A stretch of DNA of 64,000 nt from NCBI GenBank assembly GCA_003550325.1, contig QKWP01000143.1, forward strand, positions 80,617 through 144,616, in the 5' to 3' direction. Source of the stretch: Gigaspora rosea. Taxonomy: Eukaryota; Glomeromycota; Glomeromycetes; Diversisporales; Gigasporaceae. The position numbers and the translations under genes were made by a program. Below, one piece after another: positions 9,293 to 21,074 of the stretch (its first letter is position 1; each line of letters starts with the position of its first letter). The notes under the pieces were generated by a model. That model was not told where the DNA came from and searched no databases. It saw nothing but the letters and a program-made list of their open reading frames with translations.

Positions 9293-11570
9293 ATATAAAT
9301 TATAAGATATTTAAAATACATATACTAGACAAAATAATTATATTTACTTGAATAATTATTTATTCAAATAATTATAATTATTCGAATAAATTTATTTATT
9401 CGAATATTATTATTTATTCAAATAAATATTATTATTCGAATAAATATTAATATTCGAATAATTATAGTTATTCGAATTATTTAGTAAATTTAGTCATTCG
9501 GCGAATATTCAAATAGCTTTATGCCAATTCTAATTATTCAAATATTATTTGAATAAAGAATCCGTAAGTTCTAAGTATGAGTGAGCTGGGTATGAACACC
9601 CCATACCACTTTATAGTTACAGTTAAAAAAATTCATATATAATTGAGGTGAGTGTATATATCCCACACTGCTCTCAAATTAAAATTGAGGGTAATGTATA
9701 TGAGTATGATATACAGACTATTGTGAGGTAAAAAATAAATGCATATTTATGTAGGGTATGAATAAAGCATATGAATGCATATGTTACATGTGTGTATAAA
9801 GTAAAGCATGTAAACAGAAAAAAAGAAAAAAAAGGAAATAAATGTACTGATTTATGTAAAGATATAAACAAGGCATATAACTGTATAGTTTATGTATAGG
9901 TATAAGTAGTCAGGTGTAAATAACCCATACTACCTTTAAATTACAGTTAAGAGAAATAATACACAGAACCATATAAAAATGTATATTTATGCATGTGCAG
10001 GTGTTTATATCTATACCACTCTCGAGCTAAACTAGGTTTAGAAGATCCAGAAAAGCTAAGGAGATTTTGCAGAATATTACATAAGGTAATGTTATGAAGT
10101 AGGTATAATTATGTTTTCAGAAGTAGTTGGTATATAATATATATGGGCATGTATAGTAAAGCAGGTGTGTACATGCTACATTATATGTAAGTATGAAAAA
10201 AAGAGAAAAAAGGAAGTGGTGATATATAGATATGGGTATGTTTCTTATATCCAAGATGGTATGATTCTTATCAACAATCCCATACTGTATTACATCGTTT
10301 GCATAATAGGACGTGACTGCAGGTATAAAGATTGGTCATGACAGTTGTGTATGAGAAAGGGCACACAATGAAACAAGCAATAATAATGATTTGCTTGTAA
10401 GCAAAGTCACAAAGTGGGTATTTATTGTGAGTTACTGGACTTTCATATAATAGCAGATCACAGATAAAATAGCATTTGAGTAATCTGATAATCTGTATTG
10501 ATCTTTTTGTTCTTTAAATTTTCTGCTCAACTTGTGTTCAGCTATCCCCCACCAAACCCAAAAAAGACAAAAAAGAATAGGAAGAGGGGTAAAAAAAAGA
10601 GTGATACATTACTATAGAGTTACTGGACTTTTGTGAGAATGAAAAAAAGAACAAACAAAGATATCAAAGTACTATGCTTGAAAGATCTGCTCATATAATT
10701 GCGGCTTGTTCCACATCCCTATTCAGGACCCCAAATAATTTATGTGAGCTTATATTTGGGTATTATAGTAAATTTTTTTTGGTTAGCACTTTTATATTGG
10801 TATATATAAGCTATATTTTAAATATTAGATTAGATTTTTAGGATTATTTAACTTTTTTGAAATAAATATTTTCTAAAAAAAAGACAGAATTAATTACATT
10901 CACTAAAAAAAGTAAAAACCAAAAAAAAGAATTTCATTTTCTAAAAAAAAAACAGAATTACATTTCTAAAAAAAAACTGAATAAATTTTCTAAACAAAAA
11001 AAAGAAAACAAAAAACAAAATTATATTCTTTAAAAAAAAACAATTACATTCTTTAACAAAAAAAAATCAGAATTATGTTCTTTTTAAAAAATAAACCAGA
11101 ATTATATTCTTATAAAAAAAAATCAAATAATATTCTCTAAAAAAAAACAGAATTATATTCTTTTAAAAAAAAAACAGAATTACATTTTTTTAAAAAAAAT
11201 TTTACTTTCTTACTTTACCTTTTTTATTAGCACTTTTCAAATATAAGATTTATACAAATTCCCCCATTAGCATTCTTTTAAATATACTCTTTTTGCTCAT
11301 TAGCTGGTTTCAAATATAACCTTTTATCCAATACCTACTTTTCAAATATAACCTTTTTTAAAAAAGGACCTATATTAGCAATTTTTTAAATATGACCTCA
11401 TAGATTGTTCAGGGTCCTCCCTATCCCATACTGTATTCATCATTTGCATAAAAGGATGTGACTATAGGTATAAAGGTTGGTCATGACTGTTGTGTGCAAG
11501 GAAGGGGCACACAATGAGATGCGCAATAATAAAACCTGTTAAAGTAATGTTTGGTTAAATAACTTCCATA
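9293..11570. repeat. AT-rich stretch made of several decayed repeats, no gene
   Basis: From left to right: 9,345-9,530 is a run of ATTATTCGAATAA-type palindromes able to form hairpins; 9,570-10,030 holds two diverged copies of a unit with CCCATAC and TTACAGTTAA; 10,263-10,390 recurs at 11,415-11,530 (CCCATACTGTATT, TTTGCATAA, GGTATAAAG, TTGGTCATGAC, GGGCACACAATGA); and 10,868-11,190 is a tandem array of about 27-bp units (AAAAACAGAATTAYATTCTT). The minus-strand frame at 9,674-9,871 shows no family. Confidence 0.6.
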
Positions 11571-11922
11571 CAGTGCAGGACAGCAAAAACCATCCAATTT
11601 TTTATATGAAGTGCCAAATTTACAATTATTTAATTGATTTTGATTGGTAATTTTATATAAAAAAATTTAATTGGTTAAAAAAAACATATAAATTCTTTTT
11701 TTTATATAGTAAATGCCAAATTTTCAAATACATATAAACTTTAAACTCTTATAACTTCTTAAAGTTATAATAAATAAAAAATCTGTTCTAACTGAATTGT
11801 AGATTAGACAAATAGTAACAAATTTGTAAGGCCAGAATTTTATTAAAATTATTTGTTCTTAAGTTATAACAATTTTTATATTTTATATATAAAAATTGGA
11901 TGGTTTTTGCTGTCCTGCACTG
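11571..11922. mobile_element. Short inverted-repeat element (352 bp) with perfect 32-bp ends
   Basis: The left end CAGTGCAGGACAGCAAAAAC continues for 12 more bases, and the right end is its exact reverse complement over 32 bp. The interior is AT-rich with no coding capacity, so this is a non-autonomous DNA element (MITE). TA precedes the left end but AG follows the right, so a mariner-type TA duplication is possible only if one side has mutated. Identical ends suggest fairly recent activity. Confidence 0.85.
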
Positions 11923-12713
11923 AGCAAAATATAGTACTATGTGATGGATAACGCGATGTTTAAGTGCAGAAATTCACATTTTTACTGCATTTAACGCATT
12001 ATCCAATTTGTTGTGGGCATACACCATTTAAATGCCTTATAACTATACACTGAAATTTTTAATATCACTCCGTTCCTGGTATACATTTCGTTTTCACTTC
12101 TGTGAAACTCTGTCCTGGTACAAATTAAATTTTTATTCTATCATAAATTATTTTGATGATAATACAAGTTATGGTACTAACTTTTATTTAAACTCAAAAC
12201 CTAATACAAAAGTCTCAGCCCTATGAAACATCACAACTTCATTACTAGTAATTAATTGCATTATCAAAAATTAAACTAAATCTGCGAAAATTTAATAATG
12301 ATGTAAATTAATTTAAATTAACCTAAAAATTACGAAATAACACGGAACAACTAGTATCAATTTGCTTTGTCGATGCTTACTTTTTTAAATTCATTCGTGT
12401 GATTGGCTAATTTATAACGATCCACATGTTTATTCTATCCCATATTTAGGGACGTCTAATTCGGGAACGCTAGTTATCAATTAAATCATAAATAAGAAAT
12501 TTCATAATAATGTAGATTATTTTAGATATTTCGATTAATAAATACGTCATACAGTTCATCTAGTCTTTTAGGATAAACAAAAACGTGAAAATAGATTATA
12601 AGCTTATATTTTGATATCACATGTGTATAGAATTAATTTTGCAAATTAATACGGGTGCGGTATTGCAGTATTTTTTGCCGAAATTGCTGTGAGCCGTAAA
12701 TCCGTAAAGCCGT

Positions 12714-13773
12714 ATATATTTTAACAATGTAATTAATAATTTTTGCATTACCCGCGTAGAACACATCCGTATTTGTTTTTCGGCAACAGCAGGAATCTGG
12801 TCGGGTGTCTTGTCCAGGAATGGCATGTCACTATGTCCAATTGGTTTCAATTTTTTTTGGACATTTGTCAATTTCCAATTGGACATATGTCCAAAAAAAA
12901 TTGAACCAAATTGGTCATAGTGACATGCCATCCTTGGTCTTGTCTAACCCGAATCTAATAAGAAGATAATTACTAAATTTTTTTTTAAAAATAAACAAAT
13001 TTATCTTTTCCAGGTTTTTTCATGACCATCATGCTCAGCCTGGTGGTAGCACAGATTATTTCGTAAAATTTTGACATAACAAACTTGCATCCCCAAGATA
13101 TTCCTATCTTGTTTAGGTATATGCAGTTCTCTGTTACGTCAATATAAAGAACCTTTAAGGTTTAGCTTGAATTTCGGGTTACACTAAAGAACAGAATTTT
13201 TTGGTATTTAGACATTCATTATAATGATTTTCACGAGTCACGGAAGTCATATCCTTGCTCAAAAAGTGTATAAAAAAAAAGATGAAACAATAAAAGAATT
13301 ATCTTTATAAATATCAATGAAAAATATCATTGCAAATATTATATAATGTAATTATTAATAAGTAATTATTCTATGGTCTCATGAGAATTGACGATCGGTG
13401 AAAATCGTGTCAATTCAGAATTAAAGTAAATTAAGAAATGATTTGGAACAATAATAGTATAGAATAATCCTTTTACCACGAAGCGTTCAGCTTGCGCTTT
13501 TCTTATTGTATTCCGTACTGTGTAATGTATGTAATGGAAAAATAAAATAAGGCTTACTGTACAAGTATGTATTCATATATATAATACAATAATTATTATT
13601 ATATACTTACAAAACACTAAAAGCCAGTATAAGTTTAAAGTGTAATTGATTTATATCGACTTATTAAATAAATATAATAAACAAACGAAATATTAAAATA
13701 TGTTCTTTTTTTAAAATACATTAAATTTATGATGTAGACAAGTTTTACACCGGGTGATGCTAGTAATAAATTA
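12714..13773 (+). repeat. Dispersed repeat R, copy 2 (carries a nested insertion)
   Basis: Collinear with 8,546-9,292 from ATTTTAACAATG to GATGCTAGT. It holds a 122-bp hAT-type element at 12,815-12,936 and about 180 extra bases around 13,105-13,285 absent from copy 1. There is no coding region. The minus-strand open frame at 12,617-12,931 crosses the inserted palindrome and is not a gene. Confidence 0.7.
12815..12936. mobile_element. hAT-type MITE with perfect 8-bp target-site duplication
   Basis: The element is 122 bp, with ends CAGGAATGGCATGTCACTAT and (inverted) CAAGGATGGCATGTCACTAT and an almost fully palindromic body containing TGTCCAATTGG. It is flanked by GTCTTGTC on both sides (12,807-12,814 and 12,937-12,944). 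The repeat copy at 8,546-9,292 has a single GTCTTGTC at this site, giving a natural empty site. An 8-bp duplication and CA(G/A)G ends are the hAT superfamily signature. Confidence 0.92.
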
Positions 13774-13950
13774 GATTTTAAACTATCAAATAAAGTTTCA
13801 TTTATGAATGTGAATTATCAAAAAAATCTTTTATTTGAAATTCATATTTCTAAATTCAAAACTCCTACGTATGTACATACTCGTACTTATCTCAGAAATA
13901 GATTAATTCTGAAACATTTTAATCGTTAAGATTTGCGAATTTAATACTTA

Positions 13951-13984
13951 CTAGCATTCTTGCACGTCCTTACGGACGTGCAGT
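13951..13984 (-). mobile_element. Helitron-like 3' terminus
   Basis: On the minus strand the sequence reads GCACGTCC-GTAA-GGACGTGC, a perfect 8-bp hairpin, then AAGAATG and CTAG followed by T. A short GC-rich hairpin a few bases before CTRR, with T as the next host base, is the defining Helitron end. The 5' end (TC after A) cannot be placed in this AT-rich sequence and no Rep/helicase is nearby, so this would be a non-autonomous copy. A chance terminator-like hairpin is the alternative. Confidence 0.5.
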
Positions 13985-14044
13985 AAAAATAATTACTGTA
14001 CCATATTTGCAAATTAATTTAATAGGATGTTGGTTTGTTTTAGT

Positions 14045-14185
14045 GAAAATCCTTTGCGGCCACCACATAAGTCATATTTTAGTGAATATTATTTAATCTT
14101 GATATTTGTGGCTTCTTGATTATTTGCGGTCACCGCATGAGTCATATTTTAGTGAATATTACTTAACCTTGATATTTGTTATTTA
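14045..14185 (+). repeat. Tandem pair of about 72-bp units
   Basis: TTTGCGGCCACCACATAAGT and TTTGCGGTCACCGCATGAGT each lead into CATATTTTAGTGAATATT and a TTGATATTTGT end. The following stretch to 15,892 has a patch of higher GC (about 14,200-14,570), but I recognise no protein there on either strand. Confidence 0.7.
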
Positions 14186-14449
14186 TTCACGGGATTTACA
14201 GCGCAATACCAGGAACTGAGTTTTCCGTAAGTGAAAACGAAGAGGATGGTTTACATGAATGTGAATTGACGTTCGTTCTACAAAATCTTGCATTTGGTTG
14301 GATGGCTGTGATCTCTAAATATATAAACACGGGTAATTTCGGATTGGTAATTGCCTGTTTAAGACGCTGCCATGTGACTGTATGTGATGAGTTTATGGCC
14401 TATCGAAATGTTATATGTATACACACGTATTCACATCTGGTTGGATGAC

Positions 14450-15892
14450 CGATTGGATATGCTTTTTAAATTTATTTGAATGTGGCAAATGTGGATAAGT
14501 TTGAAAATTCGACCACCTAATGTGACCGATGTAACCAATGCCACGTTGACGTTTCTATTGCATCGCGTTTGCGTTGTGTTATGTTTATATTGATACAATC
14601 GTTAACTTTATTTATAAAATAATAAACTTTTTCATGCGGGTTTACTATCCGATTGATAGATTACGATACAGAATATTAAAAATTTTGATTATACTTTTGC
14701 TATTCATATTAGTATATTACGTTCGTAAACACTTATATACCTACCACGTATTTCTATATAATTATTATTATTTATCAAAATATCATCACTATAGATGCCA
14801 CGTTAACTATAATTTCTAAATCACTAAATGCAACAACCAAGACTATTTTATAATTAAAAAAGGCAATGGTTAAACTATTCAGTAAGCTAAGCCACTTGTC
14901 TCCCACTCTTTCTCGTCTATTCAAAAAAATTCTACGAACTTAACATACTAAATAGATGAAAAACCAATTATATACTCAAGAAATTTCCGTTCCTGGTTTT
15001 AGCACAACTGCGTTGCGCAGCTACCTTATTAAACTTCTAGCTTCGGAGAGATAATTTATCTCGTGATAACGTAAGGCAAAAAAATATTCAAAATCCGGTT
15101 TTCTGACAACATTCATGTTTGTGTGTATGCATAAGCAAGCCAATCAGAACGTTTTTAACGCGGACACATTATAGAGATTTAATAGTATAGATTTGAATAA
15201 TTGACTATATACAGATATAATATTTATATGGTTTTTACATGTGCTATGTACCACATTAAATATACTGATTAAATTCAGTTAGTATGTGTTAACATGATCA
15301 TTTAAATATCAATAAAATTCTAATATTTTTTAGTTTGGTACTGTTTTTAGGCCAATCAATTATTTTGAAACGGACAAATCGTCAATTATTTGCTTTTTCT
15401 GATTGAATTGAATTGAATTGACGATTGATTGATTAAAAAGGATTTTAAAAAAATAATAGACACTAAATGATATCGTATTTATCCATTCAAATTTCCATCT
15501 TAAAACTATGCCTGTTAATCGGTCAAAAGATTGCCGATTTTTTAAAGAGCAGACCAAACTGCAGCCCAGGATCGATTGGGACAGTTTGATGTTGACCGAT
15601 ATTTGCTATTTTTTTTCTTTAATATAACTTGATTAAAAGAATTAGATTTGTTATATAATTGTTGCATTTAATGGCTGAATTAATGTTTTTTTTTTTGACC
15701 AATTCAGCACAGGTCATACATAAACAAGCGGTGTACATCGTTTTTTTCGACTAATTTAATATAACCATAATTTATATGAAGAAATAGCTTACCAGTACTT
15801 CAAATGCATTCATTATTATATTTATTACAAAATAAATCAATGAAAAAGTTTTAAATCCCAAATTTCTATTTATGATTAAGATTCCTTTCCGA
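14450..15892. other. Gene-free AT-rich stretch
   Basis: Neither strand gives a recognisable product. The open frames at 14,574-14,819 and 15,360-15,557 are AT-rich and lack any domain. No repeat of note is seen apart from ATTGAATTGA runs near 15,410. Confidence 0.5.
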
Positions 15893-15895
15893 TTA

Positions 15896-16078
15896 GACCA
15901 GACCAATTTAATTCGGTGGCTTACGCTACATCCTTAACACAAAAGGGGGGATGAGAGGAAGTTTATTATAAAAACTTTTCCGAAATAATGCGTGATATTA
16001 TAAAGTTTTCCGCATATATAGTGAGGGGGAATGCAGAAGGGGGGGTAACGTAAACCACCGAATTAAATTGGTCTGGCC
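15896..16078. mobile_element. Harbinger-type MITE (183 bp) with TTA duplication
   Basis: The ends are GACCAGACCAATTTAATTCG (left) and GGCCAGACCAATTTAATTCG (right, inverted), and the similarity extends to about 33 bp (GTGGYTTACGYTAC). TTA flanks both sides (15,893-15,895 and 16,079-16,081). A TTA duplication with ends near GGCCA is typical of PIF/Harbinger elements. The interior contains G-runs and no coding region. Confidence 0.88.
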
Positions 16079-16200
16079 TTACTATGATGATAAATGAGAT
16101 CAATATAGTATGGATGCATAATTATGACCAGAATTGTATGGTATAGGATATAAGACGCTTATATATTTTAAAAACCTTACGGTCCTAACTTGGTCCTGTT

Positions 16201-16378
16201 CATTTCACCAACAATCAATTCAACGACATCATTACTTACCGACAATCAATTCAGCGACAAGTTCATTCACCGACAATTATTTTACCGAAATCCATTAGAA
16301 TTAAAATAAACTTTTTAAAAAACTTCGGTCAAATAAACTTGATAGTGAATTGGTTGTCGTCGAAACAAGATGATCGGG
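16201..16378. mobile_element. Foldback element of the CACCGACA family, decayed copy 1
   Basis: The left half carries repeats of (C/T)ACCGACAAT and related words and the right half inverted forms (TTCGGTCAAA, GGTTGTCG). It is shorter and more diverged than the copy at 20,014-20,330, and its ends are not clear. Confidence 0.6.
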
Positions 16379-16379
16379 T

Positions 16380-19017
16380 ACATTACCCATAGCCCGATTT
16401 GGTATGTCAAATTTACACGAACGATCAGTGTAACGTAACATTAAAAATTGACGCTTTTTTTAAAAAATCGCTTGTTCTTGAACTTGTTCTTGAAATTTCG
16501 CTCATGAAACTGACTTCTTCGCTCTAACAAAAAAACGGTATTTTTTTTTTAAAAAAAAATTATATATATAACTAGGCTCTTGAATTGCTTAAAGGGAGCT
16601 CGAAATAAACGAATATATTTTAATGTGTTTATATATTATATATTTAGAGACGAACGAGTTTTTGCACTTATTTATTTATTGCTAATTATCGTTTTAAAAG
16701 TTAAAACATAATTCTATTGTGTAAGAAGATGTATTTTTAGTGCGTTGATTTCGGGTTTAGAATAGTCTGTTTGAAAATAACCTGAGTCTAAAAATTTTTT
16801 TTTTTATCTCTGAAGTTGGTTTTCGTTAATTAAACAAGTACTAATTTATTTGGATTTTTTGTAAATATTTGCTAGTAAATTATTTTGTAATTAAGTAGTT
16901 TTCTAAATTTTTTTTGATTATGAGATACGGGTTGACTTTTGGGTGTTAATGTATAACATAGAAATTAGTTGGTTTCGGCTTAATAAATGTTACGGGGGTA
17001 AGGTAAAAAGTTTAAGGATGATCGATGATCGATCAAATTAAGGTAGGAGATAATTTAGGTATCAAAGTATCTTGATGGCTTGTAAAAATTATTGTAGTAA
17101 CTTCGGGTCTTGAGGTTGTTTTAGTAGCTTGGATTTCTCGTGAATGGTTTTTTGTTGGTGGTTTAAATAACGTTATTTATGTAATTAACATGTTTACATT
17201 TAAAAAGATATAAAAGGTTATTTAGAGTAATATTTACAATAACGTATTTTTTCTATTTATATTAAACTTATAAATAATTAAGAATTATTTTTATAAAAAA
17301 TAAGAGATTGTAATAAATTATTATTGTTTATTACGTATGACTTGCAGTTATTAATATAGCGTGGAGTTTATTGTTAATCATCTACACTTATATTAATTGT
17401 GTGGGCAAAAATTTCCAATTTTACTATGATTTAATGTTTTTTTTCTATTTGATAGTGAATAGCTAGAGTATTAGTTTTAATGAGTAAGAAGTATTTAAAT
17501 AACTATTTAACTTTTACATACATAACAATTACTAATAGCTTATTCAAATCGATATTTTTTCAGTAATAATAATTATAAATAGATTATTCGAATTGATACC
17601 TATTTACATAAATTTAAAGTATCTAAATGGTGATTTACAAGAGATAAAATTTGCATTCGATCAATAGGAATTAGTAAATTAAAATTGAGCAGTGATCATG
17701 CAGATCTGATCACTTGATCACGAGAATTGTATCTTGTACAAAGTTCCTTTTCTTGGATGAACGTATTATATAATTTTTTAAAAAACAGATAAAACGAATT
17801 AAAAAAAAATAAAAAATAATTTTGGAAAAAAAGCAAGAAAAGAAATAAATAATAAAGAAAAAAAAAACAAATAAATAAAAAAATAATAAAGATATAATTT
17901 TAGTTTTATTTGGCTGTATTCTTATATACAGTTATTTCAATTTATGATGAAACAATTCCAGTAAACTATCGAATAAGAGCTTTGAAGTGTTTTTTTTTTA
18001 TTCGATAGTGAATAGTTAGAGTACTGGTTTTAATAACTTAAAAGAAATATTTATATAACTATTTAATTTTTACAAGAATAACGATTACTAATAGTTTATT
18101 CAGATCGATACTTTTTTTACAGAAATAATGATTATAAATAGATTATTCGAATTGATAGATTTTTACTTAAATTTTAAGTATCTGATCAGTTATTTATTTC
18201 ATTCAATGAAGGATAAAATTTGCAATCGATCAATAGAAAATTCGGGGAATCAGTAAACTTAAAATTTCGATTAATGATCATTATATGCATGATTTAAAAT
18301 GATGCACTAAATCACGCGAATTTTGCTGTCGAATTTGTGTGACATTGGAAGATTCGAATTTTCTGATTAGTTTATCTCATTTGTAAATAGTTCTTTTCTT
18401 TATTTAGTATAGATAGCTTTCATTTGTATTTTGTATAATTTATTAAACGTTAATCAGAATCAGCGTAAACCTGACAATTGACATCTTGTAAGATCTAATG
18501 TGTTAGCACATATGCATGTTAAGGGGCGCGGATAAACTTCATTTTTAATAGCACGTCAACGTACTATGCTTAGTTATACTATCACGTAATGTGTTAAACA
18601 ATACGTTAATGTGCCAAACATACATTAACGTGCTGTAAATTAAATTCACATGTTTTAAACGAACGAATTTGATTTCAGTAAAGAGAGAGAATCCAATACG
18701 AAAAACCCAATACAATACAATACAAAGGATACAAGTAGAGAAGTTTCTTTGATATTACTTAAAGAAAAATAAAGGGAGTAAGCTAGCATAGTGCGGAAGA
18801 GACCTTTATTCGAATAAATCAGAAACTTATCTCCTGGCCAATTAGTATTTTCTTTTGTTACGATAATAACAATTAAAGTGGTATGAGAAGGCATTTTAAA
18901 AAAATTTAAAAAAATAATGAAATTCACAACGAATATCAATATTAACGGTGAACATTACGGTCATATATATACTAATTCAACTCACAACATATTTATAACA
19001 ATTACTTACCAAATATA
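16380..19017 (+). repeat. Gene-free AT-rich DNA with a 300-bp direct duplication
   Basis: About 17,440-17,735 and 17,998-18,325 are diverged direct copies: GATAGTGAATAG, AACTATTTAA, AATAGATTATTCGAATTGAT, GATAAAATTTGCA and TCGATCAATAG occur in the same order in both. At 18,605-18,636 there is a small 9-bp-stem hairpin (ACGTTAATG / CATTAACGT). No recognisable protein on either strand. Confidence 0.6.
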
Positions 19018-19133
19018 CCATATTCTCGCGAAACAACGGGCATGGGTGTTATTCCGAATAATGTCCCGAATTAAGCTCAATTTAGACCCAAATTATTAAA
19101 TTTACCCCTTCGCGTTATTTCGCGAAAATACGG
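19018..19133. mobile_element. Mariner-type MITE (116 bp) with TA duplication
   Basis: The inverted ends are CCATATTCTCGCGAAACAAC and CCGTATTTTCGCGAAATAAC, about 21 bp with few mismatches. TA flanks both sides (19,016-19,017 and 19,134-19,135). Its CGCG-containing ends stand out from the AT-rich surroundings. It is too short to code. Confidence 0.8.
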
Positions 19134-20013
19134 TATTTATTATTTAATCACAACTTTTAAGAAATTTATTTTCTCGTCTAAATATATTATCTATTAAGGA
19201 CCAATCGAAGATAAAGTAATAAATAAGTAACGCAACCACAAAAGCCGATGCATAACAATAAGTACAGTAAAGTCATTCTTGCCGTATTTTAACTAATCAA
19301 AAATTTACATGACTTGTAAAAATCGTTGTATCTGATCGATAGTAATGATCTATCACCTAACTAATCCGCGATCACGATCATGGTCGTCTCGTTTACCATT
19401 TTTAAATATTGCTTCGTTTTTGTATCAATATGTCATTTATAATATATTAAACGATAATATTTTATTATAAATGGTAAATCGCAATCGTAATCACAATAAT
19501 AATCGATCGTTAAGTGATAATTATCATCATACCGATCAGTAAATTAAAAATTAATTATACTTAACAATCAAAAGCATAATCACGTATTTCATTACATGAT
19601 CTTCAAACCGCATAATTCGTGTTATTGATAACATAATAGTCTTTAATCGCAAACGCATCAATAAAGTAATCTAGACACATCTAGCCCAACATATCTCATA
19701 ATCATGTGTCCAATCACTTGTTTTTTTTCGTCCTGTGCAAAATACAAACCTCTCAAAGCTAAATCAGCCGTACAACATCAAACATCAAATAATCTTATAC
19801 TTCATTTCTCATTCCAAAACCAATGTTAAAATTTTTAAACTAAAAAACAAGTTCACAAAATCACACATGCACGACTCGCACAGCCTCATCATAATAAAAA
19901 GTATAAATACAACCCGTACTCCATAAATTTTTTTTGGGGGCACATGCGCGGATATATATATCAGATCGAACCGATCAGATAGATCAGATTGTTCGATACT
20001 ATATATAAAAATA

Positions 20014-20330
20014 GGGTGGCAATCAATTAATCGACAATTACTTCACCGACATAATATTTCACCGACAATTATTCACCGACAAGTTCATTTTACCGACAGT
20101 TTATTTCACCGAAGCTCATTTCACCGACAAAGTAATTCTGGTCATTGTCGTTAGGGTCAGGGTAGAATTAGGTATAATTAGGGCTAAAGTTAGGGTGCTT
20201 TTTGAAAAAAAACTTGTCGGTGAAATGAACTTCGGTGAAACAAGCTGTCGGTAAAATGAACTTGTCGGTGAGTATTTGTCGGTGAAATGTTATGTCGGTG
20301 AAGTGATTGTCGGCGAAATAATACGAACCC
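20014..20330. mobile_element. Mutator-type foldback element (317 bp) with perfect 9-bp target-site duplication
   Basis: Each arm is built from five or six iterations of CACCGACAA (left) or its complement TTGTCGGTG (right), separated by short AT words. The centre is a degenerate TTAGGG-like tract. The outer ends begin GGGT and end ACCC. ATAAAAATA directly precedes (20,005-20,013) and follows (20,331-20,339) the element: a perfect 9-bp duplication, the size made by Mutator-like transposases. It has no coding capacity, so it must be moved in trans. Confidence 0.88.
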
Positions 20331-20339
20331 ATAAAAATA

Positions 20340-21074
20340 CTTTACGAAGATCCTTTCCTTTTTATCTTAAAAGGAAATGTGGCGGGTCACGAGCAAAGCA
20401 CTAAACCAATAATTCAACCGGCACATGATTAATCAGGGTACAATCAGAAGCAGATCGCATAAAAAAGGCAACGATCCGAGGCAGATCACCGAAAAAGATT
20501 GAAGAGGGTTAAATTTAGAATATAAAATAATGAGGATCATTTCTATTTTGGGCAGTGAGTAAATAGATGTACAGTACCACTAAATCTGATGTTGTTAGCC
20601 GATTAGAAGTTAGTGACCTAGTAGATTTAGCCGGATAAGTTAGTTGATTTTTCGGAAATCGACTTAGTCGGCACTTAATAAAATAGGATTGATCTGAATT
20701 TATTTATTTTACCGTATTATTATAGAACTCCGGATCAGATGGCTTGGATGTGATAGAATTTATCATAAATCATTTATTAATAATTCTTCAATTTGCTTGA
20801 TCAAAGATCACTCTATATTGGAAATGGGCAACAGGCTCATCATGGAATACATGCGCGCATTTAGATCAACTCATGCTTGTTGTATTGCTACGATTTAAAA
20901 GCATATGCAGCACACATATCATTGGGGTGTGCGGCGCACTATGTAAATCATGTATGGTACGAAGATTTTTCAGTTTTTGTGTAACTATGATGGTCACCGA
21001 TTAATTTATTTATTTATTGCATACATAAAATTTACCGCTACAACTAACGCTAATACAGTTAAAAATAATTAAAA
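20340..21074. other. Gene-free stretch
   Basis: No recognisable protein on either strand, although GC is slightly raised at 20,340-20,520. Around 20,925-20,960 a short word (GTGCGGCGCACTATGTAAAT) matches, inverted, sequence at about 22,388-22,412. Confidence 0.45.

Noticed and set aside
12617-12931. 104-codon minus-strand frame
   Set aside because: It runs across the palindromic hAT MITE and its flanking repeat, so it is an accident of the insertion.
14176-14448. 90-codon plus-strand frame in a GC-richer patch
   Set aside because: Starts at TTG, not ATG, begins inside a tandem repeat and shows no family; the minus strand of the same patch is also uninformative. Possibly an old fragment, but unsupported.
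20014-20330. CRISPR-like spacing of CACCGACAA words
   Set aside because: Units are only 9-10 bp, switch orientation at the centre, and the whole is bounded by a 9-bp duplication; this is a foldback transposon in a eukaryote.
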